Assembly: GCA_035628995.1 (NCBI GenBank)
Contig: DASPIR010000024.1
Location: forward strand, 34,113-98,112
Direction: 5' to 3'
DNA from: Clostridia bacterium
Lineage (GTDB): Bacteria; Bacillota; Clostridia; Lutisporales; Lutisporaceae
DNA: 64,000 bases
Shown: positions 8,941 to 17,039 of the stretch, in pieces
Layout: each line of letters starts with the position of its first letter
Numbering within the stretch: the first letter of the stretch is position 1
Notes under the pieces: model-generated
The model's database searches: none
What the model was told of the DNA's origin: nothing
Seen by the model: the letters and a program-made list of their open reading frames with translations, nothing else
Made by a program: the position numbers and the translations under genes

Positions 8941-9057
8941 TCTTTCTTAAAACAGCATTATTTAACTATTGAATAAAACAATTAATATAACTCTTGTTTA
9001 GACTAATAATCTTATTTAGTATTGTCTACCAGTAGAATCATACAAAGTAGATATTAG
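8941..9057 (+). repeat. dispersed 115-bp repeat, copy 1 (cassette 3 leader)
   Basis: Begins TCTTTCTTAAAACAGCAT and ends AGATATTAG; nearly the same sequence recurs at 22996-23108. It lies directly upstream of the cassette 3 gene and contains a promoter-like TTGTTT-N17-TAGTAT, so it may drive that cassette. The preceding 8854-8940 leader (AATGCAGATTGACTTATG) resembles those of cassettes 6 and 7. Confidence 0.7.
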
Positions 9058-9071
9058 GTAGGAGGTCAAAA

Positions 9072-9584
9072 TTGAAGAAGCATGCTATAGATTTCTTATT
9101 ATCAGGTAAAGTTATTATAACTACTTTTGTAGTAGCCTTATGCCTATATACATGGATTTATATATCATATAACCAACCAGAGCATATTGAATATAAGTAC
9201 AATGGAATAAAATATCAGGCTGGCAATCCGCAAAATGTAGAAACAATTAATATCGAAATCAAAGGGAAATATGTAAAAGAATTATTTGTGAAAGAAGTAG
9301 AATTTTTCGGTACTATAAAGGTAGGAGAAAAAGTGTTTTCTTGCAACCCAATAAAATTTAATAGAGACAAAATGGGTGAATTGAAGTCCTACGGAACTAT
9401 ATATGTAAGTGATGAGTTTGAAAAATTAACCATTGAGATTCTTGAACCAACGCATAATGGTGGCTATAGTTTCAGTCTTAGAAAGGGTTGGTTAATTTCA
9501 GCACCTTGCAATAGTAGGAAGGAAGCCATTGAAATCTCAAATGCTCTTATGAAAAGGCTATACAAAGGGTTAGTAATAGAGTAA
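9072..9584 (+). CDS. hypothetical protein with N-terminal membrane helix (cassette 3)
   Basis: 170 residues from TTG 9072 behind AGGAGGT. One transmembrane helix (~13-32, VIITTFVVALCLYTWIYI) precedes a soluble, beta-rich-looking region (~35-170) predicted outside the membrane. I recognise no family. The gene fills cassette 3 (8847-9748) and has its own leader and a structured 3' element. Confidence 0.65.
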   Translation: MKKHAIDFLLSGKVIITTFVVALCLYTWIYISYNQPEHIEYKYNGIKYQAGNPQNVETINIEIKGKYVKELFVKEVEFFGTIKVGEKVFSCNPIKFNRDKMGELKSYGTIYVSDEFEKLTIEILEPTHNGGYSFSLRKGWLISAPCNSRKEAIEISNALMKRLYKGLVIE

Positions 9585-9607
9585 TGTGATTCATTTCTTT
9601 TTATAAG

Positions 9608-9742
9608 GTGCAATCTCCTATGCGGAGTTTGTGAGAGATTTGAACTCAAGAGAGGCAATATTAACATAAGCGACACATGACAGGTCCCGAGTACCGGCAG
9701 CGGTATACAAAGGTTATTAAGCTAGGCGTTGCGGGACATTAT
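9608..9742 (+). repeat. cassette 3'-end structured element, copy 1
   Basis: About 135 bp between the stop codon and the attC. It contains CTCC-TATGC-GGAG near the left, a central CCGGCAGCGGTATAC block and GGCGTTGCGGGACAT next to the attC. Closely similar copies lie at 13767-13896 and 16692-16829. Confidence 0.65.
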
Positions 9743-9747
9743 CCATT

Positions 9748-9915
9748 AGCTAACAATGTACTCACGTGGCATTTTTATAAGGGATACGGAATGCTAATTA
9801 ATAGGTTTCCTTATTAAAGTTTCGATTTACATCCCTTCACCGGGTGTCACCACCGCCAGGAGGACAGGCTCTGTGGGTCCGGTTCAGGGACGTCGTGAGT
9901 GCGGGACCGTTATAC
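9748..9915 (+). other. attC site C (168 bp)
   Basis: R'' AGCTAAC (9748-9754), R' GTTATAC (9909-9915), paired inner arms (GTACTCACG/CGTGAGTGC) and internal hairpin GGTG/CACC. R'' complements the start of its own cassette 3 (GTTAGCT at 8847) rather than the adjacent R'. Confidence 0.88.
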
Positions 9916-9945
9916 GAAATCGCAGGAGGAAAGAAGGTAAAAAGT

Positions 9946-10791
9946 GTGGAAGTAACTTGTGATAATAGGAACATACCCTTGTCAATACAACGTACGGTTA
10001 GGCAACGTTGTGGCTTTGGTTGTGTTATTTGCGGATTCCCTCTTTATGAATATGATCATATAAAAGGGTGGGCTAATGTACACGAACATGTTGCAGAAGA
10101 TATAACTCTTTTATGCGATTTACACCATCGCGAGGCTACATCTGGCCTTCTACCAAGAGATAAGATTATTGAAGCAAATAAAGCACCTCACAACTTACAA
10201 AGTGGTATAAGTAAACCATTACAACTTCATTTTGAAGGAGACTCTTGTGAAGTTCATATTGGTGGTAATTACTTTACAACTAAAATGTCTGGAGATTATA
10301 CGGAATCAATACCTATCATAGTAGATGGCATCCCTTTGATTGCTTTTATCTTACAGGATGGTCATTTATTATTAAATGTAAACTTATTCGATGAGTATAA
10401 CCAGCTAGTATTACGTATTGTTAACAATCAGCTGTTTTATTCAATTAGTCCATGGGATATTAAAATTGTTGGAAAGACACTTACAATTCGTGAGAAGGCA
10501 AGAAAAATGCTGATTAGGATGACTTATGAGCCACCAAATAAAGTAGTTATAGATAAAGGACGTTTCCTATGTAACGGGGTCGAAATATTAGTAGATAGTG
10601 ATCAAATCTTAGTAACAAATAATAACACTTTAATTAGTGGCTGCTCTTCAACTAATTGCCACGGAGGTTTGATAATCGGACCTACTTCTAATCCGATTGG
10701 CGGCTTTATGTCCCTTCAAGGTATTAGTCGGTATCTTGGTGACTCTAAAGCATCACTAGCTTGGGCTAAATCAATAAAAGAAGAGTTTTAG
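9946..10791 (+). CDS. HNH endonuclease domain protein (cassette 4)
   Basis: About 281 residues from GTG 9946, chosen because an upstream ATG at 9844 lies inside the attC; GGAGG at 9925 and AAGG at 9933 precede it. The N-terminal ~60 residues form an HNH zinc-nuclease: RCGFGCVICG, EYDHIKGW and LLCDLHHREATSG. The remaining ~200 residues look beta-rich and are not recognised. Likely a DNA nuclease; target unknown. Cassette 4 runs from 9909 to 10804 and its ends match over 10 bases. Confidence 0.82.
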   Translation: MEVTCDNRNIPLSIQRTVRQRCGFGCVICGFPLYEYDHIKGWANVHEHVAEDITLLCDLHHREATSGLLPRDKIIEANKAPHNLQSGISKPLQLHFEGDSCEVHIGGNYFTTKMSGDYTESIPIIVDGIPLIAFILQDGHLLLNVNLFDEYNQLVLRIVNNQLFYSISPWDIKIVGKTLTIREKARKMLIRMTYEPPNKVVIDKGRFLCNGVEILVDSDQILVTNNNTLISGCSSTNCHGGLIIGPTSNPIGGFMSLQGISRYLGDSKASLAWAKSIKEEF

Positions 10792-10803
10792 ACTCGCGAC
10801 TTC

Positions 10804-10990
10804 GTATAACAAAGCACTCACGCTGCGGCACGTAAGGAAAGGGCAAGGAGCATGCGTGCCTTGGGTTGCCGATGCCATTGCTCTGGAGTAAAGGCAGCAA
10901 CCACACCCCTTCACTGGGAGCGGAGCTCCGCCAGGAGGCAGGGTTTTGCGGGTCCGGTTCAGGGACGTCGTGAGTGCGAAACCGCTAGAT
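10804..10990 (+). other. attC site D (187 bp)
   Basis: R'' GTATAAC (10804-10810) and R' GCTAGAT (10984-10990; the usual TT is CT). R'' extended (TTCGTATAAC) is the exact complement of the start of cassette 4 (GTTATACGAA at 9909). Internal hairpin is GGAGC/GCTCC. Confidence 0.85.
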
Positions 10991-11068
10991 GACATTGTTT
11001 GCTAAGTTGGAGTTATTATAAAGCGTGATTCTTGTTATTTAAGTAATTTAATAGGGAGGAAATGTAAT

Positions 11069-11626
11069 ATGAAATTTGTACATTTGATTAAATTGCTATC
11101 AAAAATTATTTATGATCCAAGAGGTGCTTTTACTAGTGAAAGTTTCGAGACATATAGTGTCAAGCTTCTAAATGTTTTATATTACCTATTTTTTACTTTT
11201 ACAGGGGGATTAAGTGTATTTTTGCTTTACTATGGACCAACGAGAGGATATAACTTAGCACTGTTGATAAGATGCCTTATAATGATGTTGATTTATTCTT
11301 TCATAGTAAAAAAAATCACAGTGGTATTTTACTATTTTATACTAAATATAAAAAACGAAAGCAATTTGTCATTTAAACAAACAGAAGTAGTATTACTTCC
11401 GATTATATTCTTATTTTGGTTTATCAATTATTCTGGTGGATTATTACTTAGTGGAATTCCAATTACAAAGATAATCTTGGGATTTGTTCCGTTTCTATGG
11501 TTTAATTATATGATTTTTTTACTTTTAAGATATAAACTTAGGCAAAGTAATATTAAAAGTATATTGTTATCCATTATACCTGTGATATTATATACAACAT
11601 CTATTTTTGTTAATAGATTACATTAA
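11069..11626 (+). CDS. multi-pass membrane protein (cassette 5)
   Basis: 185 residues, GGGAGGAAAT ribosome binding site. About five hydrophobic helices after a short cytoplasmic start (LLSKIIYDPRGAF, which resembles the entry of Yip1-like membrane proteins). No catalytic motif seen; function unknown. It occupies cassette 5 (10984-11674). Confidence 0.6.
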   Translation: MKFVHLIKLLSKIIYDPRGAFTSESFETYSVKLLNVLYYLFFTFTGGLSVFLLYYGPTRGYNLALLIRCLIMMLIYSFIVKKITVVFYYFILNIKNESNLSFKQTEVVLLPIIFLFWFINYSGGLLLSGIPITKIILGFVPFLWFNYMIFLLLRYKLRQSNIKSILLSIIPVILYTTSIFVNRLH

Positions 11627-11673
11627 GAAGTTAATTATTCAATATTTGATTATAGAAAATGGCAAACAACATC

Positions 11674-11863
11674 ATCTAACAATGCGCTCACGCTGCGGCA
11701 CGGCGGGTATGAGCAAGGAGTATGCGTGCCTTGGGTTGCCGGATGTATTTACTATGGAGCAGGAGCAGGGCAACCACACCCCTTCACCGGGTGCAAGCAC
11801 CGCCAGTGGATTAGAGCTCTGTGGGTCCGGCTCAGTGGTGTCGTGAGTGCGAAACCGTCAGAT
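11674..11863 (+). other. attC site E (190 bp)
   Basis: R'' ATCTAAC (11674-11680), R' GTCAGAT (11857-11863), arms GCGCTCACG/CGTGAGTGC, internal hairpin GGTGC/GCACC. R'' (TCATCTAAC) complements the start of cassette 5 (GCTAGATGA at 10984) except at one base. Confidence 0.87.
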
Positions 11864-11969
11864 GACACTTAATGCAGAATGATTTACGTAATAAGTACCA
11901 TTTTTATATTGCATATCAGTAATATATTACGAACTAAACATTATTTATATAATATACAGGAGGTACTAT

Positions 11970-12482
11970 ATGATTATACGGCAAGAACAACCGACTGATT
12001 ATGATGAAGTCTATGAACTTGTTAAAATATCATTTGCCACATCTACTAATGAGGGTGAGTGGGACTATTTGAATGAAGTACGAAAAAAAGATACCTTTAT
12101 TCCTGAACTTTCATTGGTTGCAGAGAATGAAGATAGAAAACTAATTGGTCAAATCGTTTTATATAAAACAAGCATTACTACATCTGATAATGTTTATACT
12201 GAACTCTTACTATCTCCTATAAGTGTTCATCCCGATTTTTTTCGCAGGGGAATTGCTCGCGCAATGATGATGGAAGCTTTTCAAATTGCAAAAAGTATGA
12301 GATATACATCTGTATTCCTTTGTGGTGAACCAGACTTTTATCATAAGTTTGGGTTTAAGCCGTCTTACGAATATGGGATATTCCATATTGCTGATAAAAC
12401 AAAAAATGCCGAATGGTGTATGGCTCTTGAATTGACACTTGGCGCTTTATCAGGTAAAACTGGAACTATCAACATACAATAA
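11970..12482 (+). CDS. GNAT family N-acetyltransferase (cassette 6)
   Basis: 170 residues with AGGAGG ribosome binding site. GNAT fold: N-terminal IIRQEQPTDYDEVYEL, beta strand ISVHPDFFRRGIARAMM (acetyl-CoA loop RRGIAR) and FLCGEPDFYHKFGFKPS. The last element is typical of the yhbS-like (COG3153) branch. Substrate unknown. Leader resembles that of cassettes 3 and 7. Confidence 0.88.
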   Translation: MIIRQEQPTDYDEVYELVKISFATSTNEGEWDYLNEVRKKDTFIPELSLVAENEDRKLIGQIVLYKTSITTSDNVYTELLLSPISVHPDFFRRGIARAMMMEAFQIAKSMRYTSVFLCGEPDFYHKFGFKPSYEYGIFHIADKTKNAEWCMALELTLGALSGKTGTINIQ

Positions 12483-12563
12483 TGTATAGTATAAGCATAA
12501 TACTAAGTTAAATTACTTCACTATTTTTATATAATGCGTAACTTGAACTTAAGATTTAAGGGC

Positions 12564-12584
12564 GCGACATCCTGTCGCACTCTG
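12564..12584 (+). repeat. constant-apex hairpin, 3' of cassette 6 gene
   Basis: GCGACA-TCC-TGTCGC followed by ACTCTGAA. Same design as hairpins at 16157, 17726 and 18687: variable complementary stem, CCGTG/CCTG apex and a trailing CTGAA. Confidence 0.6.
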
Positions 12585-12605
12585 AATTACGGGGCTTTCG
12601 ACGGC

Positions 12606-12805
12606 GTATAACAAGGCTTCTGCACAAGGGGCTCGGGGGTCATATCCATGAAGTATCCCTAATGGGTTATTCATGAAGAAGGGCTTGCCCACAGCTTCCA
12701 AGCTAAGCGCAGTCGCGCCCGGCAACCGGGAAACCAAGATAAGAGCTATCTAAGTTCTCCGGTTGCCTTAAGCCTGAAAGCCGTCGCAGAAGCAAACCGT
12801 TATAC
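12606..12805 (+). other. attC site F (200 bp)
   Basis: R'' GTATAAC (12606-12612) and R' GTTATAC (12799-12805) are exact complements. Inner arms differ from the rest of the array but still pair (GCTTCTGC/GCAGAAGC). R'' does not match the start of cassette 6 (GTCAGATG), an exception. Longest attC here. Confidence 0.78.
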
Positions 12806-12865
12806 GGAAGATGGTGCGGATTGGTTTATGTAAGAAGTACTATTTTAAAATGGGGGTATAAAGTT

Positions 12866-13756
12866 ATGAGTGAAACTTTATGGAATGAACAACTAGAATT
12901 TTTACGAGCCATTCGCACTGGTTGGTGTAATAATGATTACATTGAATTCTTGGTTGAAAGAGTTTGGAAAATAAATAAGGCAGTCAACATAATAGATTTT
13001 GGATGTGGCTTTGGATATGTCGGATTGTTATTGCTACCGATATTGCCTAGCGGAAGTACATATACGGGTATTGATATTAGTGAAATTCTTTTAGAAGAAG
13101 CAAAGAATATTTTTGCAGATTCAGGATACTCGGCAAGATTTATTAAAGCAGACCTAAATGAGTATGAACCCAAGGAAAACTATGATATTGCTATATCACA
13201 AGCAGTTTTAAGGCATATACCTAATGCAAAGAACATCCTAGAAAAAATGATACAATCTGTTGTAAATGGTGGTTTAGTAATCTGTATGGAGGGAGATTTA
13301 GAAATAGAAAAGGCAGGGCAATATTTCAATGGCTTTGATTATACAGATCTTAATATGCCATATTTGCATCGGAAAATTTATAAAAAAGAATTGGAAAATG
13401 GAGGGAGGGATTATAGGTTTGGCATTAAAGCTCCTATATATATGCAAGAATTAGGTTTGCATAATGTTGGAGTTAGAATGAATGATAGTGTTAAATTTGT
13501 TAACCCATATGGAGTTAAGGATGAACATACCAAACAATATAACGCAATGACTAAAGCTTGGGGATGGAATAAGCATTTATCAGAGGATGATAGAGTAGAG
13601 TATATTAATGAACTTATAGAAAGAGGCTTAAGTAAGCAGGAAGCAGAAATGTATGTAAATGGTGAAATAAAAATTAGTGAATACGTAGTGAAACACAAGG
13701 ATAGAGCTTACATAATTCAAGCACCATGTACACTCATATCATATGGAACAAAATAA
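12866..13756 (+). CDS. class I SAM-dependent methyltransferase (cassette 7)
   Basis: About 296 residues from ATG 12866 behind GGGGG; in-frame codons upstream lie in the leader. SAM-binding motif I is IIDFGCGFGYVGLLLLP (~45-60), motif II acidic GIDISE, then FIKADLNEY and ISQAVLRHIPN. Small-molecule or protein methyltransferase; substrate unknown. The C-terminal ~120 residues look family-specific. Confidence 0.87.
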   Translation: MSETLWNEQLEFLRAIRTGWCNNDYIEFLVERVWKINKAVNIIDFGCGFGYVGLLLLPILPSGSTYTGIDISEILLEEAKNIFADSGYSARFIKADLNEYEPKENYDIAISQAVLRHIPNAKNILEKMIQSVVNGGLVICMEGDLEIEKAGQYFNGFDYTDLNMPYLHRKIYKKELENGGRDYRFGIKAPIYMQELGLHNVGVRMNDSVKFVNPYGVKDEHTKQYNAMTKAWGWNKHLSEDDRVEYINELIERGLSKQEAEMYVNGEIKISEYVVKHKDRAYIIQAPCTLISYGTK

Positions 13757-13766
13757 GTCCAGTTAT

Positions 13767-13896
13767 GTGCAAACTCCTACGCGGAGTTTGTGAGATTTAA
13801 ACCCAAGAGAGACAATATTTATATAACCGGCACATGTCAGGTCTCGGATACCGGAAGCAGTATATGAATATAATGGCAAGGCTCTGCGGGGCACCA
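13767..13896 (+). repeat. cassette 3'-end structured element, copy 2
   Basis: AAACTCC-TACGC-GGAGTTT hairpin at the left, then GGTCTCGGATACCGGAAGC and GGCTCTGCGGGGCACC before the attC half-site. Clear relative of 9608 and 16692 copies. Confidence 0.65.
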
Positions 13897-14021
13897 TACA
13901 TCAGATAAACCAGCTAATCACAGTCAAGTGATTTAGTAAAATAAATTTATCCTAGTAAAAGTTGCAATAGCAAAGCTAGCCTATTCAAGAATAGGCCTTG
14001 AACTAATAACATCAGTCTATG

Positions 14022-15230
14022 CTACTCGGCTTTAAACTCGGTTTGAGTACTTAGCATTCCGAAAATAATCCTTAGAAGCTTGTTGCAGGTGGCAACCAGT
14101 GCAACTTTAGGAGGCTTCCCTACATTTACTTTATTGGTATAATATTCATAAAGCACAGAGTTACATGGTCCCTTTGGCCGCTTTCTAACAGCGGCTGAGG
14201 CAGCCTGAAATAAAGCCTTCCTTAAGTAGGGAGTACCCCTTTTGGATATCTTGGTATTCTTCGCTCTGAAGTTACCAGACTGATAAACAGAAGGATCTAG
14301 TCCTGCATAAGCAACTAATTGCTTAGCAGTTTCAAAGTTACTAATGTCACCAATCTCTCCAAGAATGGTGGCTGCTGTTACTTCTCCTACCCCTGGGATG
14401 GATAGTAGGAGCTGGAAGTCAGGAGAGAGCTTAGCCCATTCATTGATTTGAGCCCGTATATCAATCAGGATTTCTTTGTGGGTCAGCAATGACTTTATAT
14501 AGCTTTGCAGAACCCGGATATTGGACTGTTGGGCACCATCATAGGATAAGCTTTCTCTTGCAGCAGCAATAAGCATGTCCACCTTTTGGTTACACCAATC
14601 ATTGGAGTGTCTAGATAGTTTAATTAGGTTAAATAGCTCTTCACGTTTGGCAGAAAGAACAGCCGCAGGTGAAGGGAAAGAGGAGATAACTCTTAGTGAT
14701 GTCGGATTGCATAAATGATCAAACACAGTATCGTATTTAGGAAACACGAGGGTGAGCAAGCTTCTGAACTTTAACTGGGTTTCAGTATTCAATGCATTAA
14801 ATCCATCCCACTGTCTGCAAAGGCTTCGAAGTTCTTGCACATCATGCTTTTGTTCCTTGAAGGGCATTAAGTCGTTAGTATAGTAGACCTGTGCAATACG
14901 GAAAGTATCAATAGGGTCAGTCTTAATCTTACGAATTGACTTACGCTTCTGCAAACTTGTTTGTAGAGGATTCAGCACATAGACAGAATAACCAAGGTTC
15001 ACAAAATACTGTGTGACAGGTTTGTAGAAGTTTCCTGTTGCCTCTAAGACAACATCAGGTATACTGCTAGTACTGTTTTGAAGATCCTTAAGACAGCAAA
15101 GAGCAGATTTCATTCCCTCGGGAGTATGGGAGAAATCAAAAGGTTTTGTATAAGGTTTGTTGTAAGAGAGAAAGCCGGTAGCAAAGCTGGATGATTTAGA
15201 TACATCAATACACAAAGCAGGATTGTTCAT
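14022..15230 (-). CDS. IS110-family DEDD transposase
   Basis: 402 residues, complete, with AAGGAGGT ribosome binding site. N-terminal RuvC-like DEDD domain: CIDVSKSS, VVLEATGNF, KTDPIDTFRIAQ. C-terminal Transposase_20 domain: LLSIPGVGEVTAATILGEIG, then AYAGLDPSVYQSG and the conserved Ser region SKRGTPYLRKALFQAA. Such transposases use an element-encoded bridge RNA. The published IS1111-attC group of this family specifically targets attC sites. Confidence 0.95.
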   Translation of the reverse strand: MNNPALCIDVSKSSSFATGFLSYNKPYTKPFDFSHTPEGMKSALCCLKDLQNSTSSIPDVVLEATGNFYKPVTQYFVNLGYSVYVLNPLQTSLQKRKSIRKIKTDPIDTFRIAQVYYTNDLMPFKEQKHDVQELRSLCRQWDGFNALNTETQLKFRSLLTLVFPKYDTVFDHLCNPTSLRVISSFPSPAAVLSAKREELFNLIKLSRHSNDWCNQKVDMLIAAARESLSYDGAQQSNIRVLQSYIKSLLTHKEILIDIRAQINEWAKLSPDFQLLLSIPGVGEVTAATILGEIGDISNFETAKQLVAYAGLDPSVYQSGNFRAKNTKISKRGTPYLRKALFQAASAAVRKRPKGPCNSVLYEYYTNKVNVGKPPKVALVATCNKLLRIIFGMLSTQTEFKAE

Positions 15231-15476
15231 ATAATACCTCCTTACTTTCTGGGTCTCCTCATCTGACGACCCTCAACAGGTTCGTACGGTGATGCGTGCT
15301 ATAAGCACAACCAGCTCAATCGAGGTATGAGTGTCAGCAAGGTTAAAACAGTTTATGCGACGGGATCAAAGTCCCAACAAAGCCCACGTTTTTCACCCAG
15401 ATTATATACTTTAAGCATACAAGAAAATGAAAAATGTTCATACCCAGATAAGCTGGTTATGAACCTAGTATACGAA
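15231..15476 (-). ncRNA. candidate bridge RNA region of the IS110 element
   Basis: About 246 non-coding bases lie upstream of the transposase, versus 113 downstream. In IS110-group elements the bridge RNA comes from the transposase-proximal 5' non-coding end; in IS1111-group elements from the 3' end. I see locally paired segments (GTGCTATAAGCAC at ~15295) but cannot fold it or assign guide loops. The role is inferred from family knowledge. Confidence 0.3.
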
Positions 15477-15660
15477 CAATGCCCTCACGCTGCGGCACGG
15501 CAGGTTGAAGCAAGGAGCAAGCGTGCCTTGGGTTGCCGGATGTAATTGCTTTGAAGAGGGAGCAGGGCAACCACACACACTTCACCGGGAGTGCAACTCC
15601 GCCGAGAGGACAGGCTCTAGGGTCCGGTTCAGGGACGTCGTGAGTGCGGAACCGTTAGGT
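15477..15660 (+). other. attC site G (right part; interrupted by the IS)
   Basis: Carries the inner left arm CCCTCACG, hairpin GGAGT/ACTCC, inner right arm CGTGAGTGCGG and R' GTTAGGT (15654-15660). Its left half-site is the CAGATAA at 13902-13908 beyond the IS plus C at 15477. Before IS insertion the site would have been ~191 bp. Confidence 0.8.
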
Positions 15661-15677
15661 GAAATGTGGTGTGGGTG

Positions 15678-15695
15678 CCCGCCATCCGTGGCGGG
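15678..15695 (+). repeat. constant-apex hairpin at 5' end of cassette 8
   Basis: CCCGCCA-TCCG-TGGCGGG, 7-bp stem, between attC and the gene's ribosome binding site. Same apex as the 3' hairpins at 16157 and 17726. Confidence 0.6.
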
Positions 15696-15727
15696 ATTAT
15701 ATCGAGATTAGAAATATTGAGGTGCGT

Positions 15728-16060
15728 ATGCATAAAGATGTGGATTTCCATATTCCTAAAAGCTTAGTTTTGGCGCAAGAACTCCAGAAGGGAAGAGATT
15801 ATTATAACTCACGAAACCTGTATAATGATTTTTTTATTAATAATCAAAACCACTATTTGAGGTTTAAAGCTTTATTTGAAGTTGCTGATAATTGGTTTCA
15901 TGAGAAAAAGTACGCAAATGCAGAAATATCATTTAGTGAGTTCATCAATTACTGTGACAAACAGCAAAACTTGACAGAACAGGAGAAAGAATGGATTAAA
16001 TACTATAGACAGTTAGCCTTAAGTAGGATAAAAGAGATAAGTAAGGTTATAAGAAAGTGA
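15728..16060 (+). CDS. small helical hypothetical protein (cassette 8)
   Basis: About 110 residues from ATG 15728 (GAGGTG upstream); upstream in-frame codons belong to the leader and attC. The middle (FKALFEVADNWFHEKKYANA) reads like one TPR-type helical pair. No catalytic residues apparent; function unknown. Cassette 8 spans 15654-16202 and its ends match (GTTAGGTG / CACCTAAC). Confidence 0.6.
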   Translation: MHKDVDFHIPKSLVLAQELQKGRDYYNSRNLYNDFFINNQNHYLRFKALFEVADNWFHEKKYANAEISFSEFINYCDKQQNLTEQEKEWIKYYRQLALSRIKEISKVIRK

Positions 16061-16156
16061 ATTGATGATTAATCTTTACTTTTATTATGGTAGTGATTTT
16101 AGTTTATTATGAGCAAATAGATAATATAAAGATAGTCTGTAAGTGTATATTATGGT

Positions 16157-16183
16157 AACTGCCATCCGTGGCAGTTTCTGAAG
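16157..16183 (+). repeat. constant-apex hairpin, 3' of cassette 8 gene
   Basis: AACTGCCA-TCCG-TGGCAGTT then TCTGAAG. Same class as 12564, 17726 and 18687. Confidence 0.6.
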
Positions 16184-16201
16184 CTAGGGACACCAGACTC
16201 C

Positions 16202-16325
16202 ACCTAACAACATGTTTGCGCTACGGGTTGGGGAGCAGAGGCAAGGGGTAAGCCAACCACCATCCCGAACCTAACATAAGAGCTATGTAAGATTCGAAAT
16301 AGTCGCAAACACCGGGACGTTATCT
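16202..16325 (+). other. attC site H (124 bp)
   Basis: R'' ACCTAAC (16202-16208), R' GTTATCT (16319-16325). Inner arms are TGTTTGCG/CGCAAACA, a different but still paired sequence. R'' exactly complements the start of cassette 8 (GTTAGGTG). Confidence 0.86.
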
Positions 16326-16422
16326 GACAGGTGATGTAGGTGGAGTAGAAGAAATATATTTGCTTTTTTTAAGCATAAGATATATTGCATATAATTTAAT
16401 GAACTAAGAGGGGTGATTGTTT

Positions 16423-16575
16423 GTGGGTTTTGGATATACTTTTGCAGCGTTAATACCTTATTTGATAACATTGGGTATTTCTATTTATGCGTTTGTACTT
16501 TTCGTTAAGCTTGCTAAGAGAGGAATTAAGGCACTTGATATATACATAGAAGAAAAAACTAAAAAAGATCTTTAA
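16423..16575 (+). CDS. 50-residue single-span membrane protein (cassette 9)
   Basis: GTG 16423 behind AGAGGGGTG. The product is a 50-residue peptide with one hydrophobic helix (~5-30, AALIPYLITLGISIYAF) and a basic/acidic tail (KLAKRGIKALDIYIEEKT). It is the only plausible gene in cassette 9 (16319-16832), so it is probably the cassette's payload. It could be a toxin-like or regulatory membrane peptide; no family recognised. Confidence 0.6.
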   Translation: MGFGYTFAALIPYLITLGISIYAFVLFVKLAKRGIKALDIYIEEKTKKDL

Positions 16576-16691
16576 TACGACTATTTCATATTATATAGAT
16601 AGTAAAAGTATAATTTGGTGCGCTAGTATTGAGCGGGATAAAGGGAGAAAAGCAAACAGAGAAAGTATATTGATAAAGTGTTGTTCTGCAA

Positions 16692-16829
16692 GGTACAAAC
16701 TCCTATGCGGAGTTTGGTAGAGATTTAAACCCGAAAGGGACAATACTTACAGAAGCGATTCAAGTAAGGTTCCGGATACCGTCAGCGGTATATTAAGATA
16801 CTTAAGCAAGTCGTTGGGGACATCACCCA
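16692..16829 (+). repeat. cassette 3'-end structured element, copy 3
   Basis: AAACTCC-TATGC-GGAGTTT, then GGTTCCGGATACCGTCAGC with ATACCG/CGGTAT pairing, then CGTTGGGGACATCACCC next to the attC. Third member of the 9608/13767 family. Confidence 0.65.
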
Positions 16830-16831
16830 TC

Positions 16832-17020
16832 AGATAACAAAGCGCTCACGCAGCGGCACGGCGGGATGTGCAGGAAGCGTGCGTGCCTTGGATTGCCGGA
16901 CGCATTTGCTATGGAGCAGGAGCAGGGCAACCACATCCCTTCACCGGGAGCGAAGCTCCTCAAGGGAGACAGGCTCTGCCGGTCCGGTTCAGGGACGTCG
17001 TGAGTGCGGAACCGTTAAAT
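16832..17020 (+). other. attC site I (189 bp)
   Basis: R'' AGATAAC (16832-16838), R' GTTAAAT (17014-17020), arms GCGCTCACG/CGTGAGTGC, hairpin GGAGC/GCTCC. R'' (ATCAGATAAC) complements the start of cassette 9 (GTTATCTGA). Confidence 0.88.
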
Positions 17021-17039
17021 GAAATTGGTCGCAAAGGCC

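Larger units (their letters stand above)
13909..15476 (-). mobile_element. IS110-family insertion sequence inserted in an attC half-site
   Basis: A ~1568-bp element interrupts the left half-site of an attC: CATCAGATAA lies before it (13899-13908) and CAATGCCCTCACG, the normal attC continuation, after it (15477). Left end begins ACCAGCTAATCA; an inverted partner (ACCAGCTTATCT on the minus strand) lies at 15446-15457. No target duplication is obvious, as usual for this family. The same left end with the same target context occurs at 22508. The exact right tip (15476) is inferred. Confidence 0.8.

Noticed and set aside
9844..9945. In-frame N-terminal extension of the HNH protein
   Set aside because: These codons lie inside attC C and encode the conserved attC block, seen in several reading frames elsewhere; the real start is in the cassette.
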